Shown: in pieces, positions 35,148 to 42,906 of the stretch
How positions within the stretch are numbered: the stretch's first letter is position 1
Layout: each line of letters opens with the position of its first letter
Notes under the pieces: generated by a model
What the model was told of the DNA's origin: nothing
What the model saw: the letters and a program-made list of their open reading frames with translations, nothing else
The model's database searches: none
Assembly: GCF_014696435.1 (NCBI RefSeq)
Contig: NZ_JACJQG010000043.1
Span: 1-64,000 of the forward strand
Source of the DNA: Calothrix anomala FACHB-343
GTDB taxonomy: Bacteria; Cyanobacteriota; Cyanobacteriia; Cyanobacteriales; Nostocaceae
Direction of reading: 5' to 3'
Length of the DNA: 64,000 bases
Program-made: the position numbers and the translations under genes

Positions 35148-35180
35148 GAAACCCGACTTATTTGAAAAGTTGGGTTTCTA
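35148..35180 (+). terminator. Terminator-like hairpin ending the sulfate operon
   Basis: AGAAACCCGACTT and AAGTTGGGTTTCT form a 13-bp stem (one G-U) with a short loop, followed by AAATTTTATT. It is about 35 bp after the NIL gene stop. The T-run is weak, and the hairpin resembles the dispersed repeat at 17284. Confidence 0.55.
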
Positions 35181-35201
35181 AATTTTATTATGGTTTTTAT
35201 A

Positions 35202-35287
35202 ATACCAATTTGAAAATAGAATGCGATAAATGGTAGGGTCACTGGCACTGCCATGCCCTCTAAATTATATTGATGTGCCGCAAACAC
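35202..35287. mobile_element. Repeat A (copy 1), truncated at the right end
   Basis: It begins ATACCAATTT, has GAATGCGA and the GGCACTGCCATGCCCTCTAA core, and ends in GATGTGCCGCAAAC. The terminal AAATTGGTAT seen in the copy at 47112-47401 is missing, and the kinase 3' end begins directly. Confidence 0.65.
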
Positions 35288-35289
35288 TC

Positions 35290-36426
35290 TTAGATATTAT
35301 TTTGACCTAAATATTTATTTTTTAATTCTTCTAATTCATCATCAATGATACTTTTAGTAGTAGACTGAGGATTAGGATTTGGTGGATTGACTGAATTTTT
35401 TTGCGGTTTATTGCCACCTAAAAATAATGTTTTCATTTCTTCTAATTCTTTATCAATTTGACTGTTACTTTTCGGAGGAATCGCAGGTTGAGGTGTAGAT
35501 GGTGAAATAGTAACAGCTTTAACTGATGTTGCTGGTGTGGCGTTTAATGGTAACTTTTGCAAATCGTTGAGAACTTCATCTGCTGTTTGATAGCGTTTGA
35601 CAGGGATACTGGCTAACATTTTATTGAGAATGAGGCTTAATTCGTGACTCACAGGAGTTTTCAAATATTGCTGCCAATTCCAAGTATCGCTATTCACATC
35701 ATAAGAATCAAAAGGCGATCGCTCTGTTAATAGTCGCACACAAGTTGCACCTAAACTATAAATATCGCTGGCGAAAATCGCCCGTCCTCTAATTTGTTCT
35801 GGGGCAACATATTCGGGACTACCTATACTTGTACCTGTGCGGTTGAGGGCGGTACTGGTAGCAGATTTAGAAGCCCCAAAATCTACTAAAACTAATTTGC
35901 GATCGCTACTGCGTAAAATAATATTTTCTGGTTTAATATCGCGGTGAATTACTTGTCTAGCATGACAAAATTGCAATACTGGCAATAAATCGTTAAGTAA
36001 CTGGCGAATTTGCACTTCATTAAAAGCGCCTTGTTCGACTAATTCCTGTGCTAAATTTCTCCCATCAATAAATTCTTGGACAAGATACTGTCTATCTTCT
36101 TGGGTAAAATATGCCAGTAATGAAGGAATTTGTGGATGCTGTCCTAATTCATCTAATTGCACAGCTTCCTGGTTAAATAACTCCACAGCTTTTTGCACAT
36201 TATTCGTGCCTTGGGCTTGGGGGTAAAATTGCTTAATTACACAACGTGGTTTTGAGGGTTTATCTTCATCCACCGCCAAGAAAGTACGCCCAAAACCACC
36301 TTGTCCTATGGGTTTAATTGCGCGGTAACGTTCTTTGAGGAGTAACTTAGAACCGCAAGTTAGACAAAACTTAACATCATTAGCATTTTCTGGTTTTGGG
36401 CAATGGGGATTAAGGCAGTAGCTCAT
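35290..36426 (-). CDS. Zinc-ribbon Ser/Thr protein kinase
   Basis: 378 residues. An N-terminal zinc ribbon has Cys4, Cys9, Cys21 and Cys24. The kinase domain (about 33-300) has the glycine loop GQGGFGRTF, catalytic Lys65 (CVIKQF), catalytic loop VIHRDIKPENIIL, DFGASKS, and APEQIRGRAIFASDIYSLG. The C-terminal tail holds a duplicated motif, IDKELEEMKTLFLGG and IDDELEELKNKYLGQ, separated by a Pro/Asn-rich linker. This architecture is common in filamentous cyanobacteria. It has no transmembrane helix, so it is cytosolic. Target unknown. Confidence 0.9.
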   Translation of the reverse strand: MSYCLNPHCPKPENANDVKFCLTCGSKLLLKERYRAIKPIGQGGFGRTFLAVDEDKPSKPRCVIKQFYPQAQGTNNVQKAVELFNQEAVQLDELGQHPQIPSLLAYFTQEDRQYLVQEFIDGRNLAQELVEQGAFNEVQIRQLLNDLLPVLQFCHARQVIHRDIKPENIILRSSDRKLVLVDFGASKSATSTALNRTGTSIGSPEYVAPEQIRGRAIFASDIYSLGATCVRLLTERSPFDSYDVNSDTWNWQQYLKTPVSHELSLILNKMLASIPVKRYQTADEVLNDLQKLPLNATPATSVKAVTISPSTPQPAIPPKSNSQIDKELEEMKTLFLGGNKPQKNSVNPPNPNPQSTTKSIIDDELEELKNKYLGQNNI

Positions 36427-36500
36427 GGTAGCGTAAAAAATCGCTGTGGTTTGTTTTTATTGTGCCCTGCGATCGCCATTCTTGATTGTAAAATCAAAAA

Positions 36501-37202
36501 TTAACGTTTACCCAGAGTATCTTTAAATGGTTGTCTAGCACTAACTCTATCAAGATAAGCGACAACCGCAGGATATTTACTAAAGTCTAATGATAAAAGC
36601 AATTTAGCGTAGTGCAAGTAGGAAGCAACTGCAATATCTGCCACAGTAAATTTATTACTGGCGATAAAAGGCTGTGTCTGCAAAATTTGATTCAGTGGCG
36701 CGAGTAAAGTTGGCATTTCTTTTTCTCGCCTATCTGCTAAAAATAACCCAGGCCCCAAGGTAGCATTAGCAAAAATCACCCACTGGGTAATTTTGGCGCG
36801 TTCTTCTAGGGAATTAGGCATTTGATTATATTTATCGGCTAAATAGAGCAAAATTGCCCCTGATTCCCATAATTTCAGGTTGCCATCAACTATAGCAGGC
36901 ACTTTCCCCATAGGATTAATGGCTAAAAACTCAGGCTGCTTGTGTTCGTTAGCACTGAAATTGAGTGAAATATAGTCATAAGGAATGTTTAATTCTGCTA
37001 AATACCACTGCACAATTGACACGCGCGTTCTTGGCGCACCATAGACTTTTAATTTAGCTTGATTTACTGTATTAGGGCTAGCGGTAGCAGGTTGAGAATT
37101 ATTTGGTTGTGGCGGTGCAGCTAAAAGTGGTGTGATGGGCTGAAAGATTAATGCGATCGCACTGACAGCAAAAAAGATTTTGAAACGCGAATTTTGCAAC
37201 AT
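36501..37202 (-). CDS. Glutathione S-transferase family protein with signal peptide
   Basis: 233 residues from ATG 37202; the frame opens 11 codons earlier. The N-terminus (MLQNSRFKIFFAVSAIALIFQPITPLLAA) is a convincing signal peptide, followed by a Pro/Asn/Ser linker. The GST N-domain has KLKVYGAPRTRVSIVQWYLAELNIPYDYISL and NPMGKVPAIVDGNLKLWESGAILLYLADKY; the C-domain has KFTVADIAVASYLHY. GSTs are normally cytosolic, so export is unusual. It lies divergent from and 138 bp upstream of an exported phytochelatin synthase, suggesting joint work on glutathione or metals in the periplasm. Confidence 0.85.
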   Translation of the reverse strand: MLQNSRFKIFFAVSAIALIFQPITPLLAAPPQPNNSQPATASPNTVNQAKLKVYGAPRTRVSIVQWYLAELNIPYDYISLNFSANEHKQPEFLAINPMGKVPAIVDGNLKLWESGAILLYLADKYNQMPNSLEERAKITQWVIFANATLGPGLFLADRREKEMPTLLAPLNQILQTQPFIASNKFTVADIAVASYLHYAKLLLSLDFSKYPAVVAYLDRVSARQPFKDTLGKR

Positions 37203-37340
37203 TCTATAAATTATAATTAATTTTATTTCTCGCAAGTATCATACCTTTTGCTATCTTGAATGATAAATTATTTTATATTTATTCATAAATTAGGTAAAAT
37301 TTTTCATTTTAAACATCTTAAATATGCACTTTAATCTCAG

Positions 37341-38078
37341 ATGAGTGAAGCTAAAAATATGATACTAAAATCATTTATTAAATTTCTTTTACTAAGTATT
37401 TGCTTGAGTGGCAGTACTGTATTAGCTCAGACTCTTACATTGTCACCTAATCTAATTAATTTCAATTCTAAGGAAGGAGAAAAATTATTAATTGAAAGCC
37501 AAGCGCGAGAAGATTTTTTTCCCCTCAGCAGTCAGTTTATTACTCAAAACAATCAAGCCTATTGTGGCGTAGCTAGTATGGTAATGGTGCTGAACAGTTT
37601 AGGAATTCCTGCACCAGAAGTCCCCCAATATAAACCATATCGAGTATTTACCCAAGAAAACTTTTTTAGCAATGAGAAAACCAAGGAAGTAATTTCGGCT
37701 GAAGATGTGGCGCGTAAAGGTATAACTTTAGAACAATTAGGTGGGTTATTAGAAAGTTATGGTGTCAAAGTCAGAGTTTATCATGGGGCTGATATTAGTT
37801 TAGATAACTTTCGTAAACTAGCGGCAGAGAATTTACAACAACCGGGTAATTTTATTATTGTTAATTATTTACGCAAAACAATTGGGCAAGAAAGAGGCGG
37901 TCATATTTCGCCTGTAGCTGCATATAATCAACAAACAGATAGATTTTTAATTTTGGATGTTTCTCGTTACAAATATCCGCCTGTTTGGGTGAAAGCAGAA
38001 GAGTTATGGAAAGCAATGGCGACACATGATATTACTTCAGGTAAAACTCGCGGTTTTGTATTTGTAAGTAAGCAATAA
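37341..38078 (+). CDS. Phytochelatin synthase-family peptidase
   Basis: 245 residues. The signal peptide (ILKSFIKFLLLSICLSGSTVLAQ) ends near residue 30. The papain-like catalytic set is present: Gln69, Cys75 in NQAYCGVASMVM, His188 in RGGHISPVAAY and Asp206 in FLILDVSRYKYPP. Spacing Cys-His 113 and His-Asp 18 equals that of the Nostoc enzyme Alr0975. Prokaryotic members lack the C-terminal domain of plant enzymes and mainly cleave glutathione to gamma-glutamylcysteine and glycine. The ATG at 37359 (MILKSF) may be the true start. Confidence 0.9.
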   Translation: MSEAKNMILKSFIKFLLLSICLSGSTVLAQTLTLSPNLINFNSKEGEKLLIESQAREDFFPLSSQFITQNNQAYCGVASMVMVLNSLGIPAPEVPQYKPYRVFTQENFFSNEKTKEVISAEDVARKGITLEQLGGLLESYGVKVRVYHGADISLDNFRKLAAENLQQPGNFIIVNYLRKTIGQERGGHISPVAAYNQQTDRFLILDVSRYKYPPVWVKAEELWKAMATHDITSGKTRGFVFVSKQ

Positions 38079-38086
38079 ATCATTAA

Positions 38087-38210
38087 CAATTCAAAATTCA
38101 AAATTCAAAATTCAAAATTAAAGACATTTTCAGACGGGGATTTAAACCCAGCCTGAAAATGATACTACGTATAGACGTAGGGGTCTTAAACCCTTTTATG
38201 TACGATAAAT
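38087..38210. repeat. Repeat D copy 2 with attached heptads (inverse orientation)
   Basis: (AATTCAA)n at 38087-38118 is followed by about 90 bp that is almost the exact reverse complement of 23250-23340, including the TTTTCAG hairpin and AGACGTAGGGGTCTTAAACC. It sits between the phytochelatin synthase and gamma-glutamyltransferase genes. Confidence 0.75.
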
Positions 38211-38416
38211 ATTAAGTGTATATTTGTAAAATATAGCTGTCATTTATCATTGGTAAAGGTTGCAAATTTCTAAATTCAAACTGAATTATTCTAGTGTAAT
38301 TTTGGTAAATCCTGTTGCGTCAAAGTAGCGCGTACCTCGTTGTCATACATAACAGATGATAAGAAAATTTACTGCCAAAGCTACGCTGAAAAATACATCA
38401 TTAAAGTTACAGCAAA

Positions 38417-40198
38417 ATGAAAATTATTACTAAATATCAACGAGTAGCGTTCCCCAAAGGGGTTGCCGTAGGCATCGCAGTCTTTTCTCTGGGCGTATTT
38501 TTCCATAGTCAAGTTGTATCAGCCGCTTTTACTATACCGTTACGCAGCAAAAAAGGGATGGTGGTATCAGCACATCCCTTAGCGAGTGAGGCGGGTATAT
38601 CTATATTACGTAAGGGTGGTAATGCAGTTGATGCGGCAGTTGCCACAACTTTTGCAATTTCTGTGGTAGAACCTTTTTCGGCAGGAATTGGCGGCGGTGG
38701 GTTTTTGTTGATGTATTCGCAAACAACTGGCGAAATGAAAGCGCTGGATTTTCGGGAACGCGCACCACTCAAAGCTACCAGAAATATGTACTTAGATGCA
38801 CAAGGTAAAGTGCGTCCGAATGCAAGTGTGAATGGTTATTTAGCTGTAGCTACGCCAGGAACAGTGGCGGGGATGTATGAAGTGCATCGTCGTTATGGTA
38901 AATTGCCTTGGCGGGAGTTAGTAAAACCTGCGATCGCATTAGCAAAAAATGGCTTCACTCTCAGTCGGGTAGTCACCTACCGTTCTTTACCAGCTTACGA
39001 AGATCGCAAACCGATAATTCTCAGCAATCCAGCAGCGCGAGAAATTTTCACTCGCAATGGCGAATATTACCAATCAGGAGAAAAATTAGTACAGCGCGAT
39101 TTAGCTCAGACACTAGAAGCGATCGCGCAGAATCCCCAAAGTTTTTATACCGGAAACATTGCCCAAGCGATCGCTGCAGATATGGCAAAAAACGGCGGTT
39201 TAATTACTCTGGCAGATTTAAAAGCTTACAAACCAATCTGGCGCACTCCTGTATGTGGCGATTTTCGTCAAGCTAAAATCTGCTCTATGCCACCACCTTC
39301 ATCGGGAGGGGTACATCTATTGCAGATTTTAAACATCATTGGGGACACCGATTTAAAATCTTGGGGATGGCATCACCCTGATAGTTTACATTTAATTGCC
39401 GAGGCGATGAAGATTGCATACAGCGATCGCGCAAAATATTTAGGCGATCCCGATTTTGTCAAAGTTCCCACAACGCAACTAATCAGCCCAGCCTACGCTA
39501 AATTGCGCCGTCAACAAATCAATATGGAACAAGCTACACCTTCCACAGAGGTAAAGCCAGGGCTAGAAACAATTCAAAATTCAAAATTCAAAATTCAAAA
39601 TCCAAAATTGTCCGAGTCATCAGAAACCAGCCATTTGGTAGTTGTCGATGGGCAGCACAATGCCGTCAGTCTAACTTTTACAATTAACCTTGGTTTTGGT
39701 GCTGGTGTGGTGACACCAGGAACAGGAATTGTGCTGAACAACGAAATGGATGATTTTGCTGCTGCACCGGGAGTACCTAACTTTTTTGGTTTAGTTGGTA
39801 CTGAAGCGAATGCGATCGCACCTCGTAAAACGCCTCTATCCAGCATGACACCAACAATTGTTACCGAAAACGGTCACTTACGCATGGTAGTGGGTGCCCC
39901 TGGCGGGAGTACAATTATTACCCAAGTTTTACAAGTTATTCTCAACGTTTTAGTATATGGCATGGATGCTGGTGCAGCTGTTTCTGCGCCACGCATACAT
40001 CACCAGTGGCTTCCCGATGAGTTGCGAGTTGAACCTTGGGGTTTTGATGCTGTCACTTTACAACAGTTGCGTCGCCGGGGACACAACATCAAGGAGACGA
40101 CTCCTTGGGGGAATGCAAATGCGATCGTTGTGACAGCAGATAAGACTTTAGAGGGAGCAGCCGATCCTCGGGGCGAAGGTTCCCCAATCGGTTTTTGA
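38417..40198 (+). CDS. ggt: Gamma-glutamyltransferase, exported
   Basis: 593 residues, Ntn-hydrolase. N-terminal hydrophobic export signal ends near VSAAF (residue 37). Large-subunit marks are VVSAHPLASEAGISILRKGGNAVDAAVA, GIGGGGFLL and LDFRERAP. The nucleophile formed by autoprocessing is Thr404 (ESSETSHLVVVD). Small-subunit marks are GTGIVLNNEMDDF and PLSSMTPTIV. It cleaves the gamma-glutamyl bond of glutathione in the periplasm. Two parts look repeat-derived: the heptad-encoded QNSKFKIQNPK just before the cleavage site, and RVAFPKGVAVG in the signal region. It follows the exported phytochelatin synthase on the same strand. Confidence 0.92.
   Translation: MKIITKYQRVAFPKGVAVGIAVFSLGVFFHSQVVSAAFTIPLRSKKGMVVSAHPLASEAGISILRKGGNAVDAAVATTFAISVVEPFSAGIGGGGFLLMYSQTTGEMKALDFRERAPLKATRNMYLDAQGKVRPNASVNGYLAVATPGTVAGMYEVHRRYGKLPWRELVKPAIALAKNGFTLSRVVTYRSLPAYEDRKPIILSNPAAREIFTRNGEYYQSGEKLVQRDLAQTLEAIAQNPQSFYTGNIAQAIAADMAKNGGLITLADLKAYKPIWRTPVCGDFRQAKICSMPPPSSGGVHLLQILNIIGDTDLKSWGWHHPDSLHLIAEAMKIAYSDRAKYLGDPDFVKVPTTQLISPAYAKLRRQQINMEQATPSTEVKPGLETIQNSKFKIQNPKLSESSETSHLVVVDGQHNAVSLTFTINLGFGAGVVTPGTGIVLNNEMDDFAAAPGVPNFFGLVGTEANAIAPRKTPLSSMTPTIVTENGHLRMVVGAPGGSTIITQVLQVILNVLVYGMDAGAAVSAPRIHHQWLPDELRVEPWGFDAVTLQQLRRRGHNIKETTPWGNANAIVVTADKTLEGAADPRGEGSPIGF
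39571..39608. repeat. In-frame heptad repeat inside ggt
   Basis: Tandem AATTCAA heptads (21 bp keep the frame) encode QNSKFKIQN at about residues 386-395, shortly before catalytic Thr404. The same heptads in reverse encode the egtD C-terminus. Confidence 0.85.
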
Positions 40199-40216
40199 GC
40201 TATTTATAAATATAAG

Positions 40217-40246
40217 CCCACAGTATTTTTCAATCGCTGTGGACTT
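40217..40246. terminator. Weak terminator-like hairpin between convergent genes
   Basis: CCACAG and CTGTGG form a short stem with a 14-nt loop between ggt and the convergent small gene. The T content downstream is modest. Confidence 0.35.
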
Positions 40247-40505
40247 ATTGATTTTGAATTATTGAGTCTGAAAAATTGTTAACAAATTCATTGGCACGAG
40301 AGCTAGGAATCAGAGTCCAACCTGCTTTGAGTAATTTTTGATAAGTTGCCCAACCTTTTGAACCACCTGGTATTTTATAATCAGGAACTGCATATTCTCT
40401 ACAAGCTGTATAAGGACGCCACGGTTGGCCGGGTGCAGTTTGCAAATGCAAAATCTTTTCCCCATCATCACCTAAACCAGATAACCAGCACATTTGTCGC
40501 TGCAT
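40245..40505 (-). CDS. Small conserved-looking hypothetical protein
   Basis: 86 residues from ATG 40505, chosen because an AAGGAG ribosome-binding site lies 8 bp upstream; the frame opens 11 codons earlier without one. The protein (MCWLSGLGDDGEKILHLQTAPGQPWRPYTACREYAVPD, GWATYQKLLKAGWTLIPS) is soluble and Trp/Pro-rich, without a signal peptide. It looks like a genuine cyanobacterial small protein, but no function can be given. It converges on ggt. Confidence 0.6.
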   Translation of the reverse strand: MQRQMCWLSGLGDDGEKILHLQTAPGQPWRPYTACREYAVPDYKIPGGSKGWATYQKLLKAGWTLIPSSRANEFVNNFSDSIIQNQ

Positions 40506-40538
40506 GGTAAACTCCTTTGCGTTAAGCATATATTGCAT

Positions 40539-41056
40539 ATTGGCACATTTTTGTCAATATCAGCCTCACCCTTGTGGGATAATTTTTGTTACTTATTTGA
40601 GTTCACTTTCAAATCTCGTACTGCTTGAGAGCAGATAATTACCCACAAACATTTGACCTCACGGAACCCAACCGGAGGATAAAAAAATAGAGTCAACCAA
40701 CCTACACGCCTCTCCCTTGATTGAGAGTGAAGTTTTTTTTAATAGTACTTGCGGATTTTACAAGTGTATGTATCAGGAGTTACTATTTTAGCCCAGCCTC
40801 AGCAGTAAATCATTTGTTTTTTAGGTTACATAGTTTTGAAATACTTATCAGTAGGTCGGTTGTAATTAAATTGATCTTTCTGACAAAGTTCCGATTCCTG
40901 ACTTTTGTGACTTTTGACTTCCATGCGGTGAAACACACCACTAAACATTTTTAATGCTTTACGGTGACGCGATCGCATTTCCGCCTCACCTTTTTCAGTC
41001 AGTCCGGCTTTTGTTAAAATTAAGAATAATATTAAGAAATATAAAGTAAAGTAACA
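40539..41056. other. Intergenic region upstream of crtD
   Basis: About 520 bp without a supported gene. Features are CTCTC...GAGAG followed by eight T residues (about 40711-40742), a possible plus-strand terminator, and a well-formed AACCGGAGGATAAA stretch with no start codon after it. The crtD promoter should lie near 41000-41050. Confidence 0.4.
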
Positions 41057-42568
41057 ATGCCCAGTGTAACTGTTAACAAAAATCAGCCTCGTGTCATCGT
41101 CGTCGGTGCGGGAATAGGCGGGCTAACTGCTGGCGCATTATTAGCCCATAAAGGTTACAGCGTTTTAATTGTCGATCAAGCCTTGGTTCCTGGGGGTTGT
41201 GCTTCCACCTTTAAACGCCGAGGATTTACCTTTGATGTCGGCGCAACCCAAGTCGCCGGCTTAGAACCTGGGGGAATTCATCACCGAATTTTCTCAGAAT
41301 TGGGCATAGATTTACCGGAAGCTACACCTTGCGATCCGGCTTGCGCTGTTTATCTTCCTGGCGAATCCACACCGATCAACGTCTGGCGCGATCGCGAAAA
41401 ATGGCGAGAAGAACGACAAAAACAATTTCCTGGTAGCGAACCATTTTGGCAGTTGTTAGCAACTTTATTTCAAGCTAGTTGGGAATTCCAAGGACGCGAT
41501 CCGGTGCTACCACCACGCAGTTTATGGGATTTGTGGCAGCTAACTCAAGCGGTACGCCCCAGTACATTAATTACTGTCCCGTTTACTTTATTTACTGTGG
41601 GCGATGCTTTACGGTTATATGGATTAGGTAATGACCATCGCTTACGAACTTTCTTAGATTTACAACTCAAGCTGTATTCCCAAGTCAACGCCGAAGAAAC
41701 AGCCTTACTTTATGCAGCTACGGCGTTAAGTGTATCCCAACTACCCCAAGGCTTATTTCACCTCCAAGGTAGTATGCAAGTCTTAAGCGATCGCCTGGTA
41801 GAATCCTTAGAAAGAGATGGCGGTAAACTATTACTACGCCACACCGTCGAAAAAATTACCGTCGAAAATCATCAAGCCAAATCCGTCACCATTCGCAACC
41901 AGCAAAGCGGCGAAGTTTGGACAGAAACCGCCGATCGTATAGTTGCCAATGTCACAGTGCAAAACCTCGTACAGCTTTTAGGCGAACAAGCACCAGCAGG
42001 TTATAAACAGCGCGTAGAAAAATTACCCCCAGCCTCCGGTGCATTTGTTGTGTATTTAGGCGTAGACGCCAGCGCCATTCCTGCTGATTGTCCGCCTCAC
42101 CTGCAATTTTTATACAATGCCGAAGGGCCGATTGGCGAGAATAATTCCCTATTTGTCTCCGTCAGCCATCCCGGCGATGGACGCGCACCCGAAGGTAAAG
42201 CTACAATTATTGCTTCTTCCTTCGTAGATACCCGGAGATGGTGGCGCACAGAAAATTACGCTGAACTCAAGCAGCAGTATACAGAACAAGCGATCGCCCG
42301 TTTAGGGCAATACTTCTACCTCAAACCCGAAACCATCATCCACCAAGAAGCCGCCACACCCCGCACCTTTGCCAATTTCACAGCACGCGATCGCGGTATC
42401 GTTGGCGGTATCGGACAACGCATCCCCACCTTCGGCCCCTTTGGTTTTGCCAATCGCACGCCCATCAACCATCTCTGGCTAGTTGGCGACTCCACCCACC
42501 CCGGCGAAGGAACAGCCGGCGTCAGTTACTCAGCCTTAACTGTAGTGCGGCAAATCTTGAATAGCTAA
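41057..42568 (+). CDS. crtD: Carotenoid C-3',4' desaturase-type flavin oxidoreductase
   Basis: 503 residues. The FAD-binding motif VIVVGAGIGGLTAGALLAHKG is at the N-terminus, followed by LVPGGCASTFKRRGFTFDVGATQVAG. The C-terminal phytoene desaturase-family signature is INHLWLVGDSTHPGEGTAGVSYSALTVVRQIL. Cyanobacterial CrtD introduces the 3',4' double bond in myxoxanthophyll synthesis. Related family members (CrtH isomerase, CrtP) differ; CrtD is favoured by overall resemblance but not certain. It is a stand-alone gene on the plus strand, rich in HIP1 sites. Confidence 0.82.
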   Translation: MPSVTVNKNQPRVIVVGAGIGGLTAGALLAHKGYSVLIVDQALVPGGCASTFKRRGFTFDVGATQVAGLEPGGIHHRIFSELGIDLPEATPCDPACAVYLPGESTPINVWRDREKWREERQKQFPGSEPFWQLLATLFQASWEFQGRDPVLPPRSLWDLWQLTQAVRPSTLITVPFTLFTVGDALRLYGLGNDHRLRTFLDLQLKLYSQVNAEETALLYAATALSVSQLPQGLFHLQGSMQVLSDRLVESLERDGGKLLLRHTVEKITVENHQAKSVTIRNQQSGEVWTETADRIVANVTVQNLVQLLGEQAPAGYKQRVEKLPPASGAFVVYLGVDASAIPADCPPHLQFLYNAEGPIGENNSLFVSVSHPGDGRAPEGKATIIASSFVDTRRWWRTENYAELKQQYTEQAIARLGQYFYLKPETIIHQEAATPRTFANFTARDRGIVGGIGQRIPTFGPFGFANRTPINHLWLVGDSTHPGEGTAGVSYSALTVVRQILNS

Positions 42569-42790
42569 TTGGGCATGGGGCATTGGGCATTGGGCATTGA
42601 AACAATTTTGGATTTTGGATTTTAGATTTTAGATTGAAATCCAAAAGACGCTCGATGACTCGCTCTAAGCGTTCGCCGTTGGGCGAAGCCCTTCCCGCAG
42701 GGTAGGCGTTCTCGTTCGACGAAGTCGTTCCCGTTCGCGTAGCGTCTTTGATAGGAGAAGGCTTTACGCTGCGCTATCGCAAATCTCAAA
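42569..42790. repeat. Heptad run and palindrome-rich dispersed repeat
   Basis: GGGCATT heptads (42569-42600) and GATTTTA runs are followed by a dense set of short palindromes (GCGTTCGCCGTTGGGCGAAG, CCCTTCCCGCAGGG, GTTCGCGTAGCGTC), a type widespread in Nostoc genomes. No gene. Confidence 0.7.
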
Positions 42791-42906
42791 TCTAAAATTT
42801 CTTGTCCCCCTTGTCCTCCTTGTCCCCCACTCCTCTACAAATAATTACAAAAAATAGGGACACAAAATATTGTGTCCCCAGAGAATATATTGAGTTGTTC
42901 CAACGG

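Noticed and set aside
40721-40954. 77-codon plus-strand ORF upstream of crtD
   Set aside because: TTG start just after a T-run, Phe-rich composition expected from AT-rich non-coding DNA.
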